64,000 bases of DNA, from positions 1-64,000 of the forward strand of contig CAWEDI010000030.1 in assembly GCA_963807735.1 (NCBI GenBank). Reading direction: 5' to 3'. Shown in pieces: positions 7,841 to 16,731 of this stretch (position 1 is its first letter; every line of letters begins with the position of its first letter). The notes under the pieces were generated by a model. That model was not told where the DNA came from. It made no database searches and worked only from the letters and a program-made list of their open reading frames with translations. The translations under genes and the position numbers were made by a program. This DNA is from Roseiarcus sp963807735 (lineage in GTDB: Bacteria > Pseudomonadota > Alphaproteobacteria > Rhizobiales > Beijerinckiaceae).

Positions 7841-9377
7841 GCATGCCATGAACCCGGCGATGCGCCTCCAACCGCAGGAACGCGCGACGGCAGGCGCGGA
7901 CCCCAAACCAGGGCGCCGCCGCCGCGAACAAGGCTTTCGGCGCATGGGCGAACCGGCCGGAAGTCGTCAGCTCGTAGGGCGCGCGCGCGGTCGTCTCCAA
8001 GGTCAGCGCGAGCGCGCCTCCGGGCGCGAGCGCGTCCGCCGCCGCTGCGAGCAGCGGGCCGAGATCGCCCAAATAGATCACCGAATCGGCGGCGAAGATG
8101 AGGTCGAACGCCTCCCGCCGCTCGGCGAGAAAGTCGACCATGTCGGACTGGACAAGTTCGTCGTAGAGGTTGCGCGCGCCCGCCTTGGCGAGCATCTTTT
8201 CCGAGAGATCGACGCCGACGAGCCGCGCGGCGCGGGACCGCAGCAAAGCCCCGGCGGCGCCGGTGCCGCATCCAAGGTCGAGCGTGCGCCGGCCCGAAGC
8301 GCCGGTCGCCACGACGAGATCGTTGAGTTTGCGCGGCCCGCAATAGTGCAGCACTTCGAACATCTGGGCATCGAAGCTTTCGGCGAAGCGGTCGAAATAA
8401 GTGGCCACGTAGTCGGCCGGGGCGCGCGAGGCCGGCTCGGCGGCGAGCGCGGCAAGCTGATGGCGGTGAACCGGATCGTCGCTGTCCTCGGCGAGAAACG
8501 CCCGCGCCACGCAGAGCGCCGTCGCCGCGTACCCATAGGCCGACAGCAGCGGAACCGCCGCGCGCGCAATGGTCGCGATCGGGTCGGCGCCGGCGGCGCG
8601 CACGTAAGCCTGCCGGCCGCCCTCGGGGCCGCCGCGAATGGCGCCGTTGAGGAAACAGACAAGCGCGCGCCGGCGCACGATGGCGACGTCATCCGGGTTC
8701 GTTTCGAGATGGGCGGCCAGCGATTGCGCGGCGGCGGCGAATTCGCCGAGGAAGAACTGACATTGGCCGAGCCCGAGCCAAAGCCCGTTCGCCACGTAGC
8801 CGCGCGCGGCTAGCGGGCGCCAGCGCAGCGCCGCCTCGGCGTAGCGGCGCGCCTCGAAGCACAGCAGCCCCAAAACATACGACGCGTCGTCAAGGCCCGC
8901 GTTGAGGGCAAGCGCCTTTTCGAGCGCCGTCTCGGCGCGGCCGGTCTCGCCGAGCTCCTTGGCGGCGATGCCGAGCGCCAGCCAGTTGCGGGCGATGTCG
9001 GGCGCGAGCTTCGCCGCCCGCTCGAACGCCTCCAGCGCGGCGCCGATTTGCCGCGCGGCTCGACGCGCGAAGCCGAGATCGAGCCAGGCGGCCGCGTCCT
9101 TGGGCGCCAGCGCGACCGATTCGCCGAGCGCCTCCGCCGCGGCGGCGGCCTCGCCGGCGGCCCAGAAGGTGAGCCCCAGTCGCCGCATCGCCGTCGCCGG
9201 CGCGGCGCCGCCGCGAATTATCCCGTCAAGGGCGGGAAAGGCGTGGCGCCAGCGGGCGAGCCGCTCCACAGCGGCCGCGCTTGCGCGCGCCGCGGCGCGG
9301 GTCCGGGCGGCGGCGCGCGGCGGCGGCCCGCCCGCGAAGGGCGGGCTCGGACGCAGGAAAGCGGCGACGGCAGGCAT
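7794..9377 (-). CDS. TPR-repeat protein fused to a SAM-dependent methyltransferase
   Basis: This 527-aa, Ala-rich, two-part protein has an N-terminal region of tandem TPR helices (about residues 70-230, for example AAWLDLGFARRAARQIGAAL and LALGIAAKELGETGRAETAL). A class I methyltransferase domain (about 345-520) follows, with motif I LDLGCGTGAAG and a post-I acidic VGVDLS. TPR-methyltransferase fusions usually modify proteins or cell-surface products, but the target is unknown. The ATG at 9377 is preferred over an upstream in-frame start (9437) because TGGAG lies 7 nt before it. It lies downstream of the acyltransferase gene, also on the minus strand. Confidence 0.85.
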   Translation of the reverse strand: MPAVAAFLRPSPPFAGGPPPRAAARTRAAARASAAAVERLARWRHAFPALDGIIRGGAAPATAMRRLGLTFWAAGEAAAAAEALGESVALAPKDAAAWLDLGFARRAARQIGAALEAFERAAKLAPDIARNWLALGIAAKELGETGRAETALEKALALNAGLDDASYVLGLLCFEARRYAEAALRWRPLAARGYVANGLWLGLGQCQFFLGEFAAAAQSLAAHLETNPDDVAIVRRRALVCFLNGAIRGGPEGGRQAYVRAAGADPIATIARAAVPLLSAYGYAATALCVARAFLAEDSDDPVHRHQLAALAAEPASRAPADYVATYFDRFAESFDAQMFEVLHYCGPRKLNDLVVATGASGRRTLDLGCGTGAAGALLRSRAARLVGVDLSEKMLAKAGARNLYDELVQSDMVDFLAERREAFDLIFAADSVIYLGDLGPLLAAAADALAPGGALALTLETTARAPYELTTSGRFAHAPKALFAAAAPWFGVRACRRAFLRLEAHRRVHGMLIVLERRAIPAASAP

Positions 9378-9458
9378 AGATCGCTCCAGGGCTCGCGGCG
9401 CGGGGCGTTCGGCGCCGACGCCAGCAAACACCGGCAACCCGGCGCGACGCTTGCGCGT

Positions 9459-10304
9459 TCAATCCCAGCGTCGATGCGCCCACATCCATTGCTCCGGCGC
9501 CTCGCGCAGGAACTCCTCGAATTGCGCCTGCAGATTGGCGGTCGCCGCGACGATGTCGGCCTCGCGATCGGCCGTGACCGGAACGGGCACCTGCTCGACG
9601 CGCACCGAAAACCGGACCCCCGGCTTGCGGATGACCCGCGCGGCGTAGAGCTTCAGCCCATAGGCGCGGGCGATCAGCGCTGGCGCGGTATTGGAATCCG
9701 CCGGCCGGCCGAAGAACGGCACCGCCACGCCCTTGCCCTCGCGCAGGTCCGACATGAAGCCGACGGAGCCGCCGTCCTTGGCGATCTTCATCAGCTTGCG
9801 CAGCGTCGCCGGCGATCGCGGATAGAGCCCGAGCGGATAAAGCGGCGCGCGCAAGCGCAGCAGCGCGGCGTCGACCCTTGGGTTGCTCAGCGGCTGATAG
9901 ACGCCGGCGAGCGGGCGCGCGACGTTGGCGGAGACGCGCGCCATCAGCTCCCAATTCCCCATATGCATCGCGCAGACGACATAGGGGCCGCCCTCTTGCA
10001 CGATCTTGAGTTTCTCCAGCGACTCGATCGTCACGCGACCTTCGCCGTCGATTTCGTCGAGATGGAAGAACTCGGCGAAGGTGCGGCCGAGGTGCCCCCA
10101 CATCTCGCGGGCGATGCGTTCGCGCTCGCGGGGCGGCTTTTCCGGGAAGGCGAGTTCGAGATGGGCGAGCGCGCGCCGATGGCGCTTGAGCCAAGGCGCG
10201 CCGGTCCGCCACAGCGTCGCCATCACATTGGAGGCGGTCTCCAGCGGCAGCGCGGACAACAGCCCGGCGACGAGCCGGTAGCCGAAATATTCCGCTTGCT
10301 CCAT
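9459..10304 (-). CDS. LpxL/HtrB-like lysophospholipid acyltransferase
   Basis: This 281-aa membrane-associated acyltransferase has the acyl-acceptor motif AMHMGNWELMA (His plus acidic residue, the HX4D/E arrangement of the lipid A late-acyltransferase group). It also has the FFGRPADS-like segment with a substrate loop before it, and the C-terminal signature QWMWAHRRW. It probably adds a secondary acyl chain to lipid A or a related lipid. The ATG at 10304 is chosen over a TTG at 10313. No strong ribosome-binding site is visible. The gene stands alone, and leuA beyond it is transcribed in the same direction. Confidence 0.85.
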   Translation of the reverse strand: MEQAEYFGYRLVAGLLSALPLETASNVMATLWRTGAPWLKRHRRALAHLELAFPEKPPRERERIAREMWGHLGRTFAEFFHLDEIDGEGRVTIESLEKLKIVQEGGPYVVCAMHMGNWELMARVSANVARPLAGVYQPLSNPRVDAALLRLRAPLYPLGLYPRSPATLRKLMKIAKDGGSVGFMSDLREGKGVAVPFFGRPADSNTAPALIARAYGLKLYAARVIRKPGVRFSVRVEQVPVPVTADREADIVAATANLQAQFEEFLREAPEQWMWAHRRWD

Positions 10305-10415
10305 CGCCGGCAAAGCTTGAGTCCCATTCGGCCGAACCGCCGAGTCGGCCTCATGGTCGGGCCGGGGCGCCGCGTCAAGAGTCTGGGGCGCCCCGTCGAT
10401 GTTACCGCTGTGGCC

Positions 10416-12089
10416 TCAGCCCCCCGCCATCATCCGCTGGACGGCGCTGAGGATCGCCTTCAGCGACGCCGTGACGATGCTGGGGTCCATGCCGACGCCC
10501 TGAACCACGCGCCCGTCGCTGTCCTGAATCTCGACGTAGCTCGCGGCGGTGGCGTTGGCGCCGCGGCCGACCGCGTGCTCGTGATAGTCGAGGAACGAGA
10601 AGCTGACGCCGAGACCCTTCTGCAACGCGTCGACGAACGCGTCGATCGGCCCGTTGCCTTCGCCTTCCAGCGTCATCACGGTCCCGTCCGCCTTGCGCAC
10701 CTTGGCGATCAGCTCGCGATTGTCCGGGCCCGTCGGGCTGAGCTGCTGCTTGAGCAGCGTCATCGGCGCGTCGGTCAGATAATAGGTCTTCTGGAACAGC
10801 GCCCAGATGTCGTCGGAGGTCAGCTCCTTGCCCTCCTGGTCCATCTTGGCTTGCGCGATCCGGGAGAACTCGACTTGCAGCCCGCGCGGCAGGTCGAGGC
10901 CGCGGTCGGTCTTCAGGAGATAGGCGATGCCGCCCTTGCCGGATTGGCTGTTGATGCGGATCACCGCCTCATAGGTGCGGCCGACGTCCTTGGGGTCGAT
11001 CGGCAGATAAGGCACCTGGAACAGCGGCGCGTTGCGCTTCTCCTGCGCCTCGAACCCCTTCTTGATCGCATCCTGATGCGAGCCGGAGAACGCGGTGTAG
11101 ACGAGTTCGCCGACATAGGGGTGGCGCTGGTGGACGGGCAGCTGGTTGCAATGCTCGACAGTCTCGCGGATCGCGTTGATGTCGCTGAGGTCGAGCTTCG
11201 GGTCGACGCCTTGGGTGAACAGGTTCAGCGCCATGGTGATGATGTCGACGTTGCCGGTGCGCTCGCCGTTGCCGAACAGCGTGCCCTCGACCCGATCCGC
11301 CCCCGCCATCAGCGCCAACTCCGCCGCCGCGACGGCGGTGCCGCGATCGTTGTGCGGATGCACGGACAGAATCACCGTCTCGCGGTCGGAAATCTTGCGG
11401 CCGAACCACTCGAACATGTCGGCGTAGGTATTGGGCGTCGCCATCTCGACGGTCGCCGGCAGATTGAGGATCAGCCGATTGTCGCGCGTCGGCCGGATCA
11501 CGTCTTTCACCGCCTCGCAGATCTCCAGCGCGACTTCGAGCTCGGTGCCGGTGAAGCTTTCCGGCGAATACTCGAAGATCCACTCGGTCTCCGGCGCCTT
11601 GGCCGCCAGCGCCTTAACCTGACGCGCCGCCGCGACCGCGATGTCCTTCACGCCGGCGACGTCGGTGCGAAACACGACATCGCGCTGCAAGGTCGAAGTC
11701 GAGTTGTAGAAGTGCAGGATGACGCGCTTCGCGCCCTTCACCGCCTCGAACGTACGCTCGATCAGCTCGGGCCGGCATTGCGTCAGCACCTGGATCGCCA
11801 CGCCCTCGGGAACCCTGTTCCCCTCGATGATGGAGCGCACGAAATCGAAATCGGTCTGCGACGCCGAGGGGAAGGCGACCTCGATCTCCTTGAACCCCAT
11901 GCCGATCAGCAGGTCGAACATGCGGTTCTTGCGCTCGACGCCCATCGGCTCGACCAGCGCCTGGTTGCCGTCGCGCAAATCGACCGAGCACCAGTACGGC
12001 GCTTTGTCGATGATGCGCGAGGGCCATTGCCGGTCGGGCAAGCGAATGGGCGTGAACGCCTGATATTTTTGAATCGGCATCGTGTGCAT
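10416..12089 (-). CDS. leuA: 2-isopropylmalate synthase
   Basis: This 557-aa enzyme condenses 2-oxoisovalerate with acetyl-CoA, the committed step of leucine synthesis. The TIM-barrel shows the conserved CSVDLRDGNQALVEPM entry and SVHPHNDRGTAVAAAELAL followed by EGTLFGNGERTGN, which carry the metal-binding and catalytic His residues. A C-terminal regulatory LeuA domain occupies roughly residues 430-557. The N-terminal PIQKYQAFTPI is typical of the long actinobacterial/alphaproteobacterial type. The 260-nt upstream gap (12090-12350) shows no leader peptide or riboswitch that I can recognise. Confidence 0.96.
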   Translation of the reverse strand: MHTMPIQKYQAFTPIRLPDRQWPSRIIDKAPYWCSVDLRDGNQALVEPMGVERKNRMFDLLIGMGFKEIEVAFPSASQTDFDFVRSIIEGNRVPEGVAIQVLTQCRPELIERTFEAVKGAKRVILHFYNSTSTLQRDVVFRTDVAGVKDIAVAAARQVKALAAKAPETEWIFEYSPESFTGTELEVALEICEAVKDVIRPTRDNRLILNLPATVEMATPNTYADMFEWFGRKISDRETVILSVHPHNDRGTAVAAAELALMAGADRVEGTLFGNGERTGNVDIITMALNLFTQGVDPKLDLSDINAIRETVEHCNQLPVHQRHPYVGELVYTAFSGSHQDAIKKGFEAQEKRNAPLFQVPYLPIDPKDVGRTYEAVIRINSQSGKGGIAYLLKTDRGLDLPRGLQVEFSRIAQAKMDQEGKELTSDDIWALFQKTYYLTDAPMTLLKQQLSPTGPDNRELIAKVRKADGTVMTLEGEGNGPIDAFVDALQKGLGVSFSFLDYHEHAVGRGANATAASYVEIQDSDGRVVQGVGMDPSIVTASLKAILSAVQRMMAGG

Positions 12090-12350
12090 GGCTGAGCCTT
12101 TGAACGATCGGCGCGGCCCTACATCAGGGCTTTCGCGCGAAATAGCAGAGGAAAGGTTGCGAAGTCGAACGCACGCGTCCCGGCGCTTCAGAGCGCCGGG
12201 CGGCTAAGTCGAAGGGTAAGGCTCGAAACCCACATTCGCATGGCGACTGAAAAGCAGAATTCTCGCCAAAAATCAACCCGCGCGGCGCCTCGCCTTGGCG
12301 AGGGCGGCGCGGCGGCGTAAACTTCCGGCGCCGCGAAACGAAGAGACGCC

Positions 12351-12728
12351 ATGTCGAGGGCCGCCTGGGTTGCATGCGCCGCGCTGACTTTCGCGGCCAG
12401 CGAAGCGCACGCCGCGCCGGCGAACACGATCGACGCGATGTTCGCCGATCTCAACCGTTGCCTGTCGTCGGTCACGCTCGACAAGGGAACGGACGTCACC
12501 ATCCGCTTCATGCTGGACCGTCGCGGCGCGTTGATCGGCAAGCCGCGCATCACGCACGCGCTATGGCCCGGCGACAATGCGACGCGCGAGCGTTCGGCGG
12601 CCTCGATCGCGGAGGGCTTCGATCACTGCATGCCCGTTTCGATCACCGACGCGCTCGGCGGGGCCATAGCCGGACGGTTGATCGCCTACCGACTGCGCGG
12701 CGCGACCGGACGGGAAGACAAGGTCTGA
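12351..12728 (+). CDS. Small secreted hypothetical protein
   Basis: This 125-aa protein has a signal peptide (AAWVACAALTFAASEAHA, cleavage near residue 22). The mature part contains VTIRFMLDRRGALIGKPRIT, reminiscent of the strand-turn-strand of TonB C-terminal or energy-transducer-like periplasmic domains, and two cysteines (RCLSSV and DHCMP). The resemblance is too weak to assign function. It converges on and overlaps ctaA by 43 nt. Confidence 0.65.
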   Translation: MSRAAWVACAALTFAASEAHAAPANTIDAMFADLNRCLSSVTLDKGTDVTIRFMLDRRGALIGKPRITHALWPGDNATRERSAASIAEGFDHCMPVSITDALGGAIAGRLIAYRLRGATGREDKV

Positions 12729-13777
12729 CCGCCTTCCCCTCGGGTGGCGCTGGCGTGCGCGACGGCGAGACCGAACAGGATCAGCGCAAACGCCTGATGC
12801 GCCAGCGCGGCATGCAGCGGCACGACGAAGACCAGTGTGACGATCCCCAGCGCCGCCTGGGCGACGGCCGCTAGCGCGACAATCGTCGCCCGTCGCGCCA
12901 GCGCGCCGCCGACCCGCGCGGCCGCCAGCGCCTGCGCGAGCGCTGCGATCACTACGACATAGGCGATCAAACGATGATCGAACTGCGCCGTCGTGACGTC
13001 GTCCCAGATCGAGCGGATGGCCGGTTGCAACCCGAACAGACCGGTCGGAATCCAACGTCCGTCCATCAACGGCCAAGTGTTGTAGATGAGGCCGGCGCGC
13101 AGGCCGGCGACCAGTGCGCCGAGTCCGAGTTGCAGAAACACCAGCGCTGCGAAAACATGCGCGGGGGTCGAGAAGCGCCTTGCGCTCGGCTGCGCCCTGC
13201 GCGCGCCCATACCCACGGCGGCGTAGATCAGCGTCCCGAACGTCGCCGCGGCGATCAACAGATGCAACGCGAGCCGCTGCTGGGCGACCTCGGTGCGCGC
13301 GCTCAATCCGGAGGCGACCATCCACCAGCCGACGAACGGCTCCAGCGCCAGCAGCCCTGTCGCCAGCGCGACCCGCGCGCCGAGTTGGCCTTTAAGCCGC
13401 CCCGTCGCCCAGAAGAACAGCGCCGGCAGAATGAACACCAGCCCGAGCACGCGCGCCAGCAGCCGGTGGCTCCATTCCCACCAGAAGATCGTCTTGAACC
13501 CGGCGAGCGTCATGTCGGCGTTCAACTCGGCGTACTGCGGAATCTCCTTGTACGAGGCGAAGGCGGCTTGCCAGTCGGCGAGACTAAGCGGCGGGATGAC
13601 GCCGGTGATCGGCTTCCACTGCGTGATCGAAAGTCCCGACTCGGTCAGCCGGGTCGCGCCGCCGACCATCACCATGGCGAAGATCAGCGCGGCGGTCAGC
13701 GTCAACCAACCGCGCACCCAGGCGCCCGCGGGCGCCGCACGCGCGGAACTTTGAGCCCAAACGTCTTGAAGCGTCAT
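12686..13777 (-). CDS. ctaA: Heme A synthase (COX15/CtaA)
   Basis: This 363-aa inner-membrane monooxygenase converts heme O to heme A for the aa3 oxidase. Eight hydrophobic helices are apparent. The family signatures are GGATRLTESGLSITQWKP and the four histidines expected as heme ligands, in WWEWSHRLLAR, RLALHLLIAA, FDHRLIAYVV and AALAHQAFAL. The ATG at 13777 gives the usual N-terminus; a GTG at 13828 in the same frame would add 17 residues. It is separate from the ctaG-coxC group by 9 kb but is functionally linked to it. Confidence 0.95.
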   Translation of the reverse strand: MTLQDVWAQSSARAAPAGAWVRGWLTLTAALIFAMVMVGGATRLTESGLSITQWKPITGVIPPLSLADWQAAFASYKEIPQYAELNADMTLAGFKTIFWWEWSHRLLARVLGLVFILPALFFWATGRLKGQLGARVALATGLLALEPFVGWWMVASGLSARTEVAQQRLALHLLIAAATFGTLIYAAVGMGARRAQPSARRFSTPAHVFAALVFLQLGLGALVAGLRAGLIYNTWPLMDGRWIPTGLFGLQPAIRSIWDDVTTAQFDHRLIAYVVVIAALAQALAAARVGGALARRATIVALAAVAQAALGIVTLVFVVPLHAALAHQAFALILFGLAVAHASATRGEGGQTLSSRPVAPRSR

Positions 13778-13834
13778 TCCGACAACCACCCGATAGCAAG
13801 TCAGGCTGCGTTTGATAGGTCTGAACACGACCTA

Positions 13835-13948
13835 CGCCGTCATGGCCGGGCTTGTCCCGGCCATCCACGCGGCGCCGATACAGAAAGCCCGCGAGGCTAT
13901 CCGCGCGGGACGACGTGGATGTCCGGGACAAGCCAGGGCATGACGGCG
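13835..13948. repeat. REP doublet, inverted pair
   Basis: Two copies of a roughly 35-nt REP unit with a palindromic GGCCGGGCTTGTCCCGGCC core face each other (13835-13869 and, inverted, 13914-13948), separated by 44 nt. Related pairs occur at 23952, 25922 and 53908 in this window. They occupy the 247-bp gap between ctaA and the DsbD-like gene. Confidence 0.85.
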
Positions 13949-14024
13949 TTGGGCGTTGTGTTTTCGTCTTCAAGCGCGCCGCGCGGCGCTTTAGGGCATC
14001 GCGGCGGGCGAGACAATTCCCCGC

Positions 14025-14789
14025 TCACCCGCCAAGCGCCACCTTCGTCTCCTCGGCGCCGGCGTCGCCCTCCACGGTCAGGCGCAGGGCGATCGGCGGC
14101 TTGGCCCCGTCCGGCGCCTGTTGCAGCGTGAGCGTGAAACAGCGCCGATCCGCCTCACGCTTCGGCTCAAGCCAAAAACCTTCCGGCGCCTCCACGAACA
14201 GATCGCGCGGCGGCTCGCGCAGGCAAAGCCGCCAGGACTTCGCGGAGCCGACGCTGACCGTCACGCCGAGCGCCGACGCTTCGACCTTCACCGGGGCCTG
14301 GGTTCGCGCCTGCGCCAGAGCTGCGGCGAACGGCGAGACGCCACCCTGCCCCAGTTCGATTTCCCCGTTGGCCCTGGCGGGCACGCAGATTTTCTCACAG
14401 ACTGCATAATCCACGCGCGCCGAGAGGCGTATCGGCTTGCCGGGGTCGGCGGGCGTCGCCTTGATCGGCAACACCACGCCGCCGCGGTAGCCGAAGGCGA
14501 CGCTGCCGTCCGATTCCGGAATGCGCTCCGGCGCCGGGAACACGACCTCGGCGCTGGCCAGATTCTCGGAGCCCGAGAAGTCGAACGTCGGCGGAACGCC
14601 CGCGTCGCCGGGATTGCGCCAGTAGGTGATGGCGCCCGGCGCGAGCGCGATTTCGAGACCCGCCCCCGTCGCATCGGCGATCAGCCGCGCGCGCGATTCC
14701 CGGGAGACCGACCATTCGGATTCGAACGGCCCGGCCGCCAGCGCCGATGTGGCGAATAACAGGGGAAGGAAGGCGGCGCGCAGGCTCAT
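14025..14789 (-). CDS. Secreted DsbD N-terminal-domain-like (DsbD-alpha) protein
   Basis: This 254-aa protein has a signal peptide (FLPLLFATSALA) and an immunoglobulin-like domain resembling the periplasmic N-terminal domain of the disulfide reductase DsbD. The key feature is DYAVCEKICVPA, whose paired cysteines match the redox-active pair of DsbD-alpha. The membrane and thioredoxin domains of full DsbD are absent, so it would have to accept electrons from another membrane protein not seen here. The ATG at 14789 is preferred to a GTG immediately before it. Confidence 0.75.
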   Translation of the reverse strand: MSLRAAFLPLLFATSALAAGPFESEWSVSRESRARLIADATGAGLEIALAPGAITYWRNPGDAGVPPTFDFSGSENLASAEVVFPAPERIPESDGSVAFGYRGGVVLPIKATPADPGKPIRLSARVDYAVCEKICVPARANGEIELGQGGVSPFAAALAQARTQAPVKVEASALGVTVSVGSAKSWRLCLREPPRDLFVEAPEGFWLEPKREADRRCFTLTLQQAPDGAKPPIALRLTVEGDAGAEETKVALGG

Positions 14790-14879
14790 CACCGGAGCTT
14801 AACCGACGCGGCTCCGGTTCGCCACGCGTCCAACCTTTTTCCTTTTGACAGTCCGGCGCTCGCGCGTAGCATATCGGCC

Positions 14880-15485
14880 ATGAAGAGACCCGCCGGCGCT
14901 CCGATCGAGCATAGTTACGAGGGCAAAGTGTTGATCGCGACGCCGTCGCTGCGCGACGGCGTGTTTACCCGCGCGGTGGTTTACATGTGCGCCCACCGCA
15001 GCGACGGCGCAATGGGCATCGTCGTCAATCAGCGCGCCAACGAGATGCGGTTCTCCAAGCTGCTGGTCCAGCTCGACATCATCAAGGAGGCCGAGGCGAT
15101 CCGGCTGCCGAGGCGGATCGACGACGTCTGTGTGCTCCGCGGCGGCCCGGTCGACACCGGCCGGGGATTTGTTCTGCACTCGAACGACTACGCCTCGACC
15201 GAGTCGACGGTGCAGATCGACGAGGAAATCCGCCTGACCGCGACCCTCGACATCCTGCGCGCCATCGCCCACGGCGAAGGGCCGAAGCGCGCGGCGCTGG
15301 CGCTCGGCTGCGCCGGCTGGGCGGCGGGCCAGCTTGAAAGCGAAATTCTCGCCAACGCCTGGCTGATCGGCCCCGCCGATGCGGCGCTGCTGTTCGGCGA
15401 CGATTTCGCCGGCAAGTACGATCACGCGCTGTCGCTGCTCGGCGCGCGCGCGGCGCATCTCTCGGGCGAAGTCGGCCACGCCTGA
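14880..15485 (+). CDS. YqgE/AlgH family protein (UPF0301)
   Basis: This 201-aa cytosolic protein shows the family pattern LIATPSLRDGVFTRAVVYMC near the start, GAMGIVVNQ, LRGGPVDTGRGFVLHS, and the C-terminal GCAGWAAGQLESEI. The molecular role of YqgE/AlgH is unsettled despite an old link to alginate regulation in Pseudomonas. It diverges from the DsbD-like gene (91-nt gap) and converges with recF (4-nt gap). Confidence 0.93.
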   Translation: MKRPAGAPIEHSYEGKVLIATPSLRDGVFTRAVVYMCAHRSDGAMGIVVNQRANEMRFSKLLVQLDIIKEAEAIRLPRRIDDVCVLRGGPVDTGRGFVLHSNDYASTESTVQIDEEIRLTATLDILRAIAHGEGPKRAALALGCAGWAAGQLESEILANAWLIGPADAALLFGDDFAGKYDHALSLLGARAAHLSGEVGHA

Positions 15486-15489
15486 CGGC

Positions 15490-16629
15490 TCAGGCGAGCC
15501 GCGACACGCCGCCGCCGGCCACTTCGTAGCGCGCGCCCGCGAGGGTCGCGAACGCCACGGGATCAGCGCCGGTGAGGAAGGTCTGCCCGCCGATGCGCGT
15601 CAGCGCGGCGAACAAGGCTTCGCGGCGGCGCGGATCGAAATGCGCGGCGATCTCGTCCAACAGCGCGATCGGCGCGATGCCCGACATGTCGGCGACCAGT
15701 CTCGCGTGCGCGAGCACGATCCCGACGAGAAGAGCCTTCTGTTCGCCGGTCGAGGCGCGCGACGCCGGCGCCCCTTTCGGCCCGTGCGTCACGTCGAGAT
15801 CGGCGAGATGCGGGCCGATCAGCGTGCGCCCCGCCGCGGCGTCGCGCGCCCGATTGTCGCGCAAGGCGGCGCGGTAGCGCTCCTCGGCTTCGAGCGCCGG
15901 GCCTTCGGCGACCATCGCCTCGACCTCGCCAAGCAGGCGCAAGCCCGCCCAGGGAAACGGCGAATCGTCGTCGCGCTCGGCGAGAATGGCCCCGCCGAGC
16001 CGGTTGACGCATTCCGCCCGCGCCGCAGCGATAGCGACGCCGAGTTCGGCGGCCTCGCGCTCCAGCGCATCGAGCCAGACGCCGTTGCGGTTGTCTTCAA
16101 GCAGCCTGTTGCGCCCGCGCAGCGCGCGCTCGAACTGCCCCACGCGCGCGCCATGGGAGGGGTCGATGGCGAGCACCAGCCGATCGAGGAATTTTCGGCG
16201 CTCGCTCGCCGGGCCGCTCATCAGCGGGTCCATCGCCGGGGTGAGCCAGACGAGCCGCAGGTGATCGGAGAAGGCGCGCGCCGAGGCGACCGGGGCGCGG
16301 TCGATGCGGTTGACGCGCTCGGCGCCGGGCTCGATCCCGAGGCCCATTGGCCGCGTCTCGCCATCCTCCTCGACCTCGATGGCGACGGTAAAGCCGCCCG
16401 CGCCGCCGCTGCGCGCACATTCGCTCAATTCGGCCCGGCGCAGGCCGCGTCCCGGCGAAAACAGCGACAGCGCCTCAAGAAGGTTGGTTTTGCCGGCGCC
16501 GTTCTCGCCGACGAAGGCGACGAGGTCGGCGTCAAACCGCGCGTCGAGCGCCGCATAAGAGCGGAAGTCGCTGAGGATCAGCCGCCGCACGCGCGGCCGC
16601 CGGCGCGACGGCTCGAAGGGAACGGACAT
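15490..16629 (-). CDS. recF: DNA replication and repair protein RecF
   Basis: This 379-aa SMC-like ATPase helps load RecA at gaps and stalled forks. Walker A is GENGAGKTN near residue 36, the ABC-type signature is STGEQKALLVGIVLA, and Walker B is ALLDEIAAHFD. The N-terminal VRRLILSDFRSYAALD is typical. The ATG at 16629 gives the normal family length; a longer frame upstream (to 17016) is antisense to the next gene and is rejected. The usual dnaA-dnaN neighbours are not present. Confidence 0.94.
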   Translation of the reverse strand: MSVPFEPSRRRPRVRRLILSDFRSYAALDARFDADLVAFVGENGAGKTNLLEALSLFSPGRGLRRAELSECARSGGAGGFTVAIEVEEDGETRPMGLGIEPGAERVNRIDRAPVASARAFSDHLRLVWLTPAMDPLMSGPASERRKFLDRLVLAIDPSHGARVGQFERALRGRNRLLEDNRNGVWLDALEREAAELGVAIAAARAECVNRLGGAILAERDDDSPFPWAGLRLLGEVEAMVAEGPALEAEERYRAALRDNRARDAAAGRTLIGPHLADLDVTHGPKGAPASRASTGEQKALLVGIVLAHARLVADMSGIAPIALLDEIAAHFDPRRREALFAALTRIGGQTFLTGADPVAFATLAGARYEVAGGGVSRLA

Positions 16630-16731
16630 CCCGCGCATGTGGCACGGCGGCCGGGGCGAAGAAAAGACCCGGCTTGCCGAGCCGGCCAGCGTCGGCGCAT
16701 GTTGGCCGGCGAATGAAAGCGGAGAGACGCT

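Noticed and set aside
9048..12095. A 1015-codon open frame on the plus strand
   Set aside because: It is antisense to three well-supported minus-strand genes (TPR-methyltransferase, acyltransferase, leuA). It is Arg/Gly/Asp-rich with no domain, the usual GC-rich shadow.
12090..12350. Leucine leader peptide or attenuator before leuA
   Set aside because: No run of Leu codons after a start and no terminator/antiterminator pair is apparent on the minus strand.
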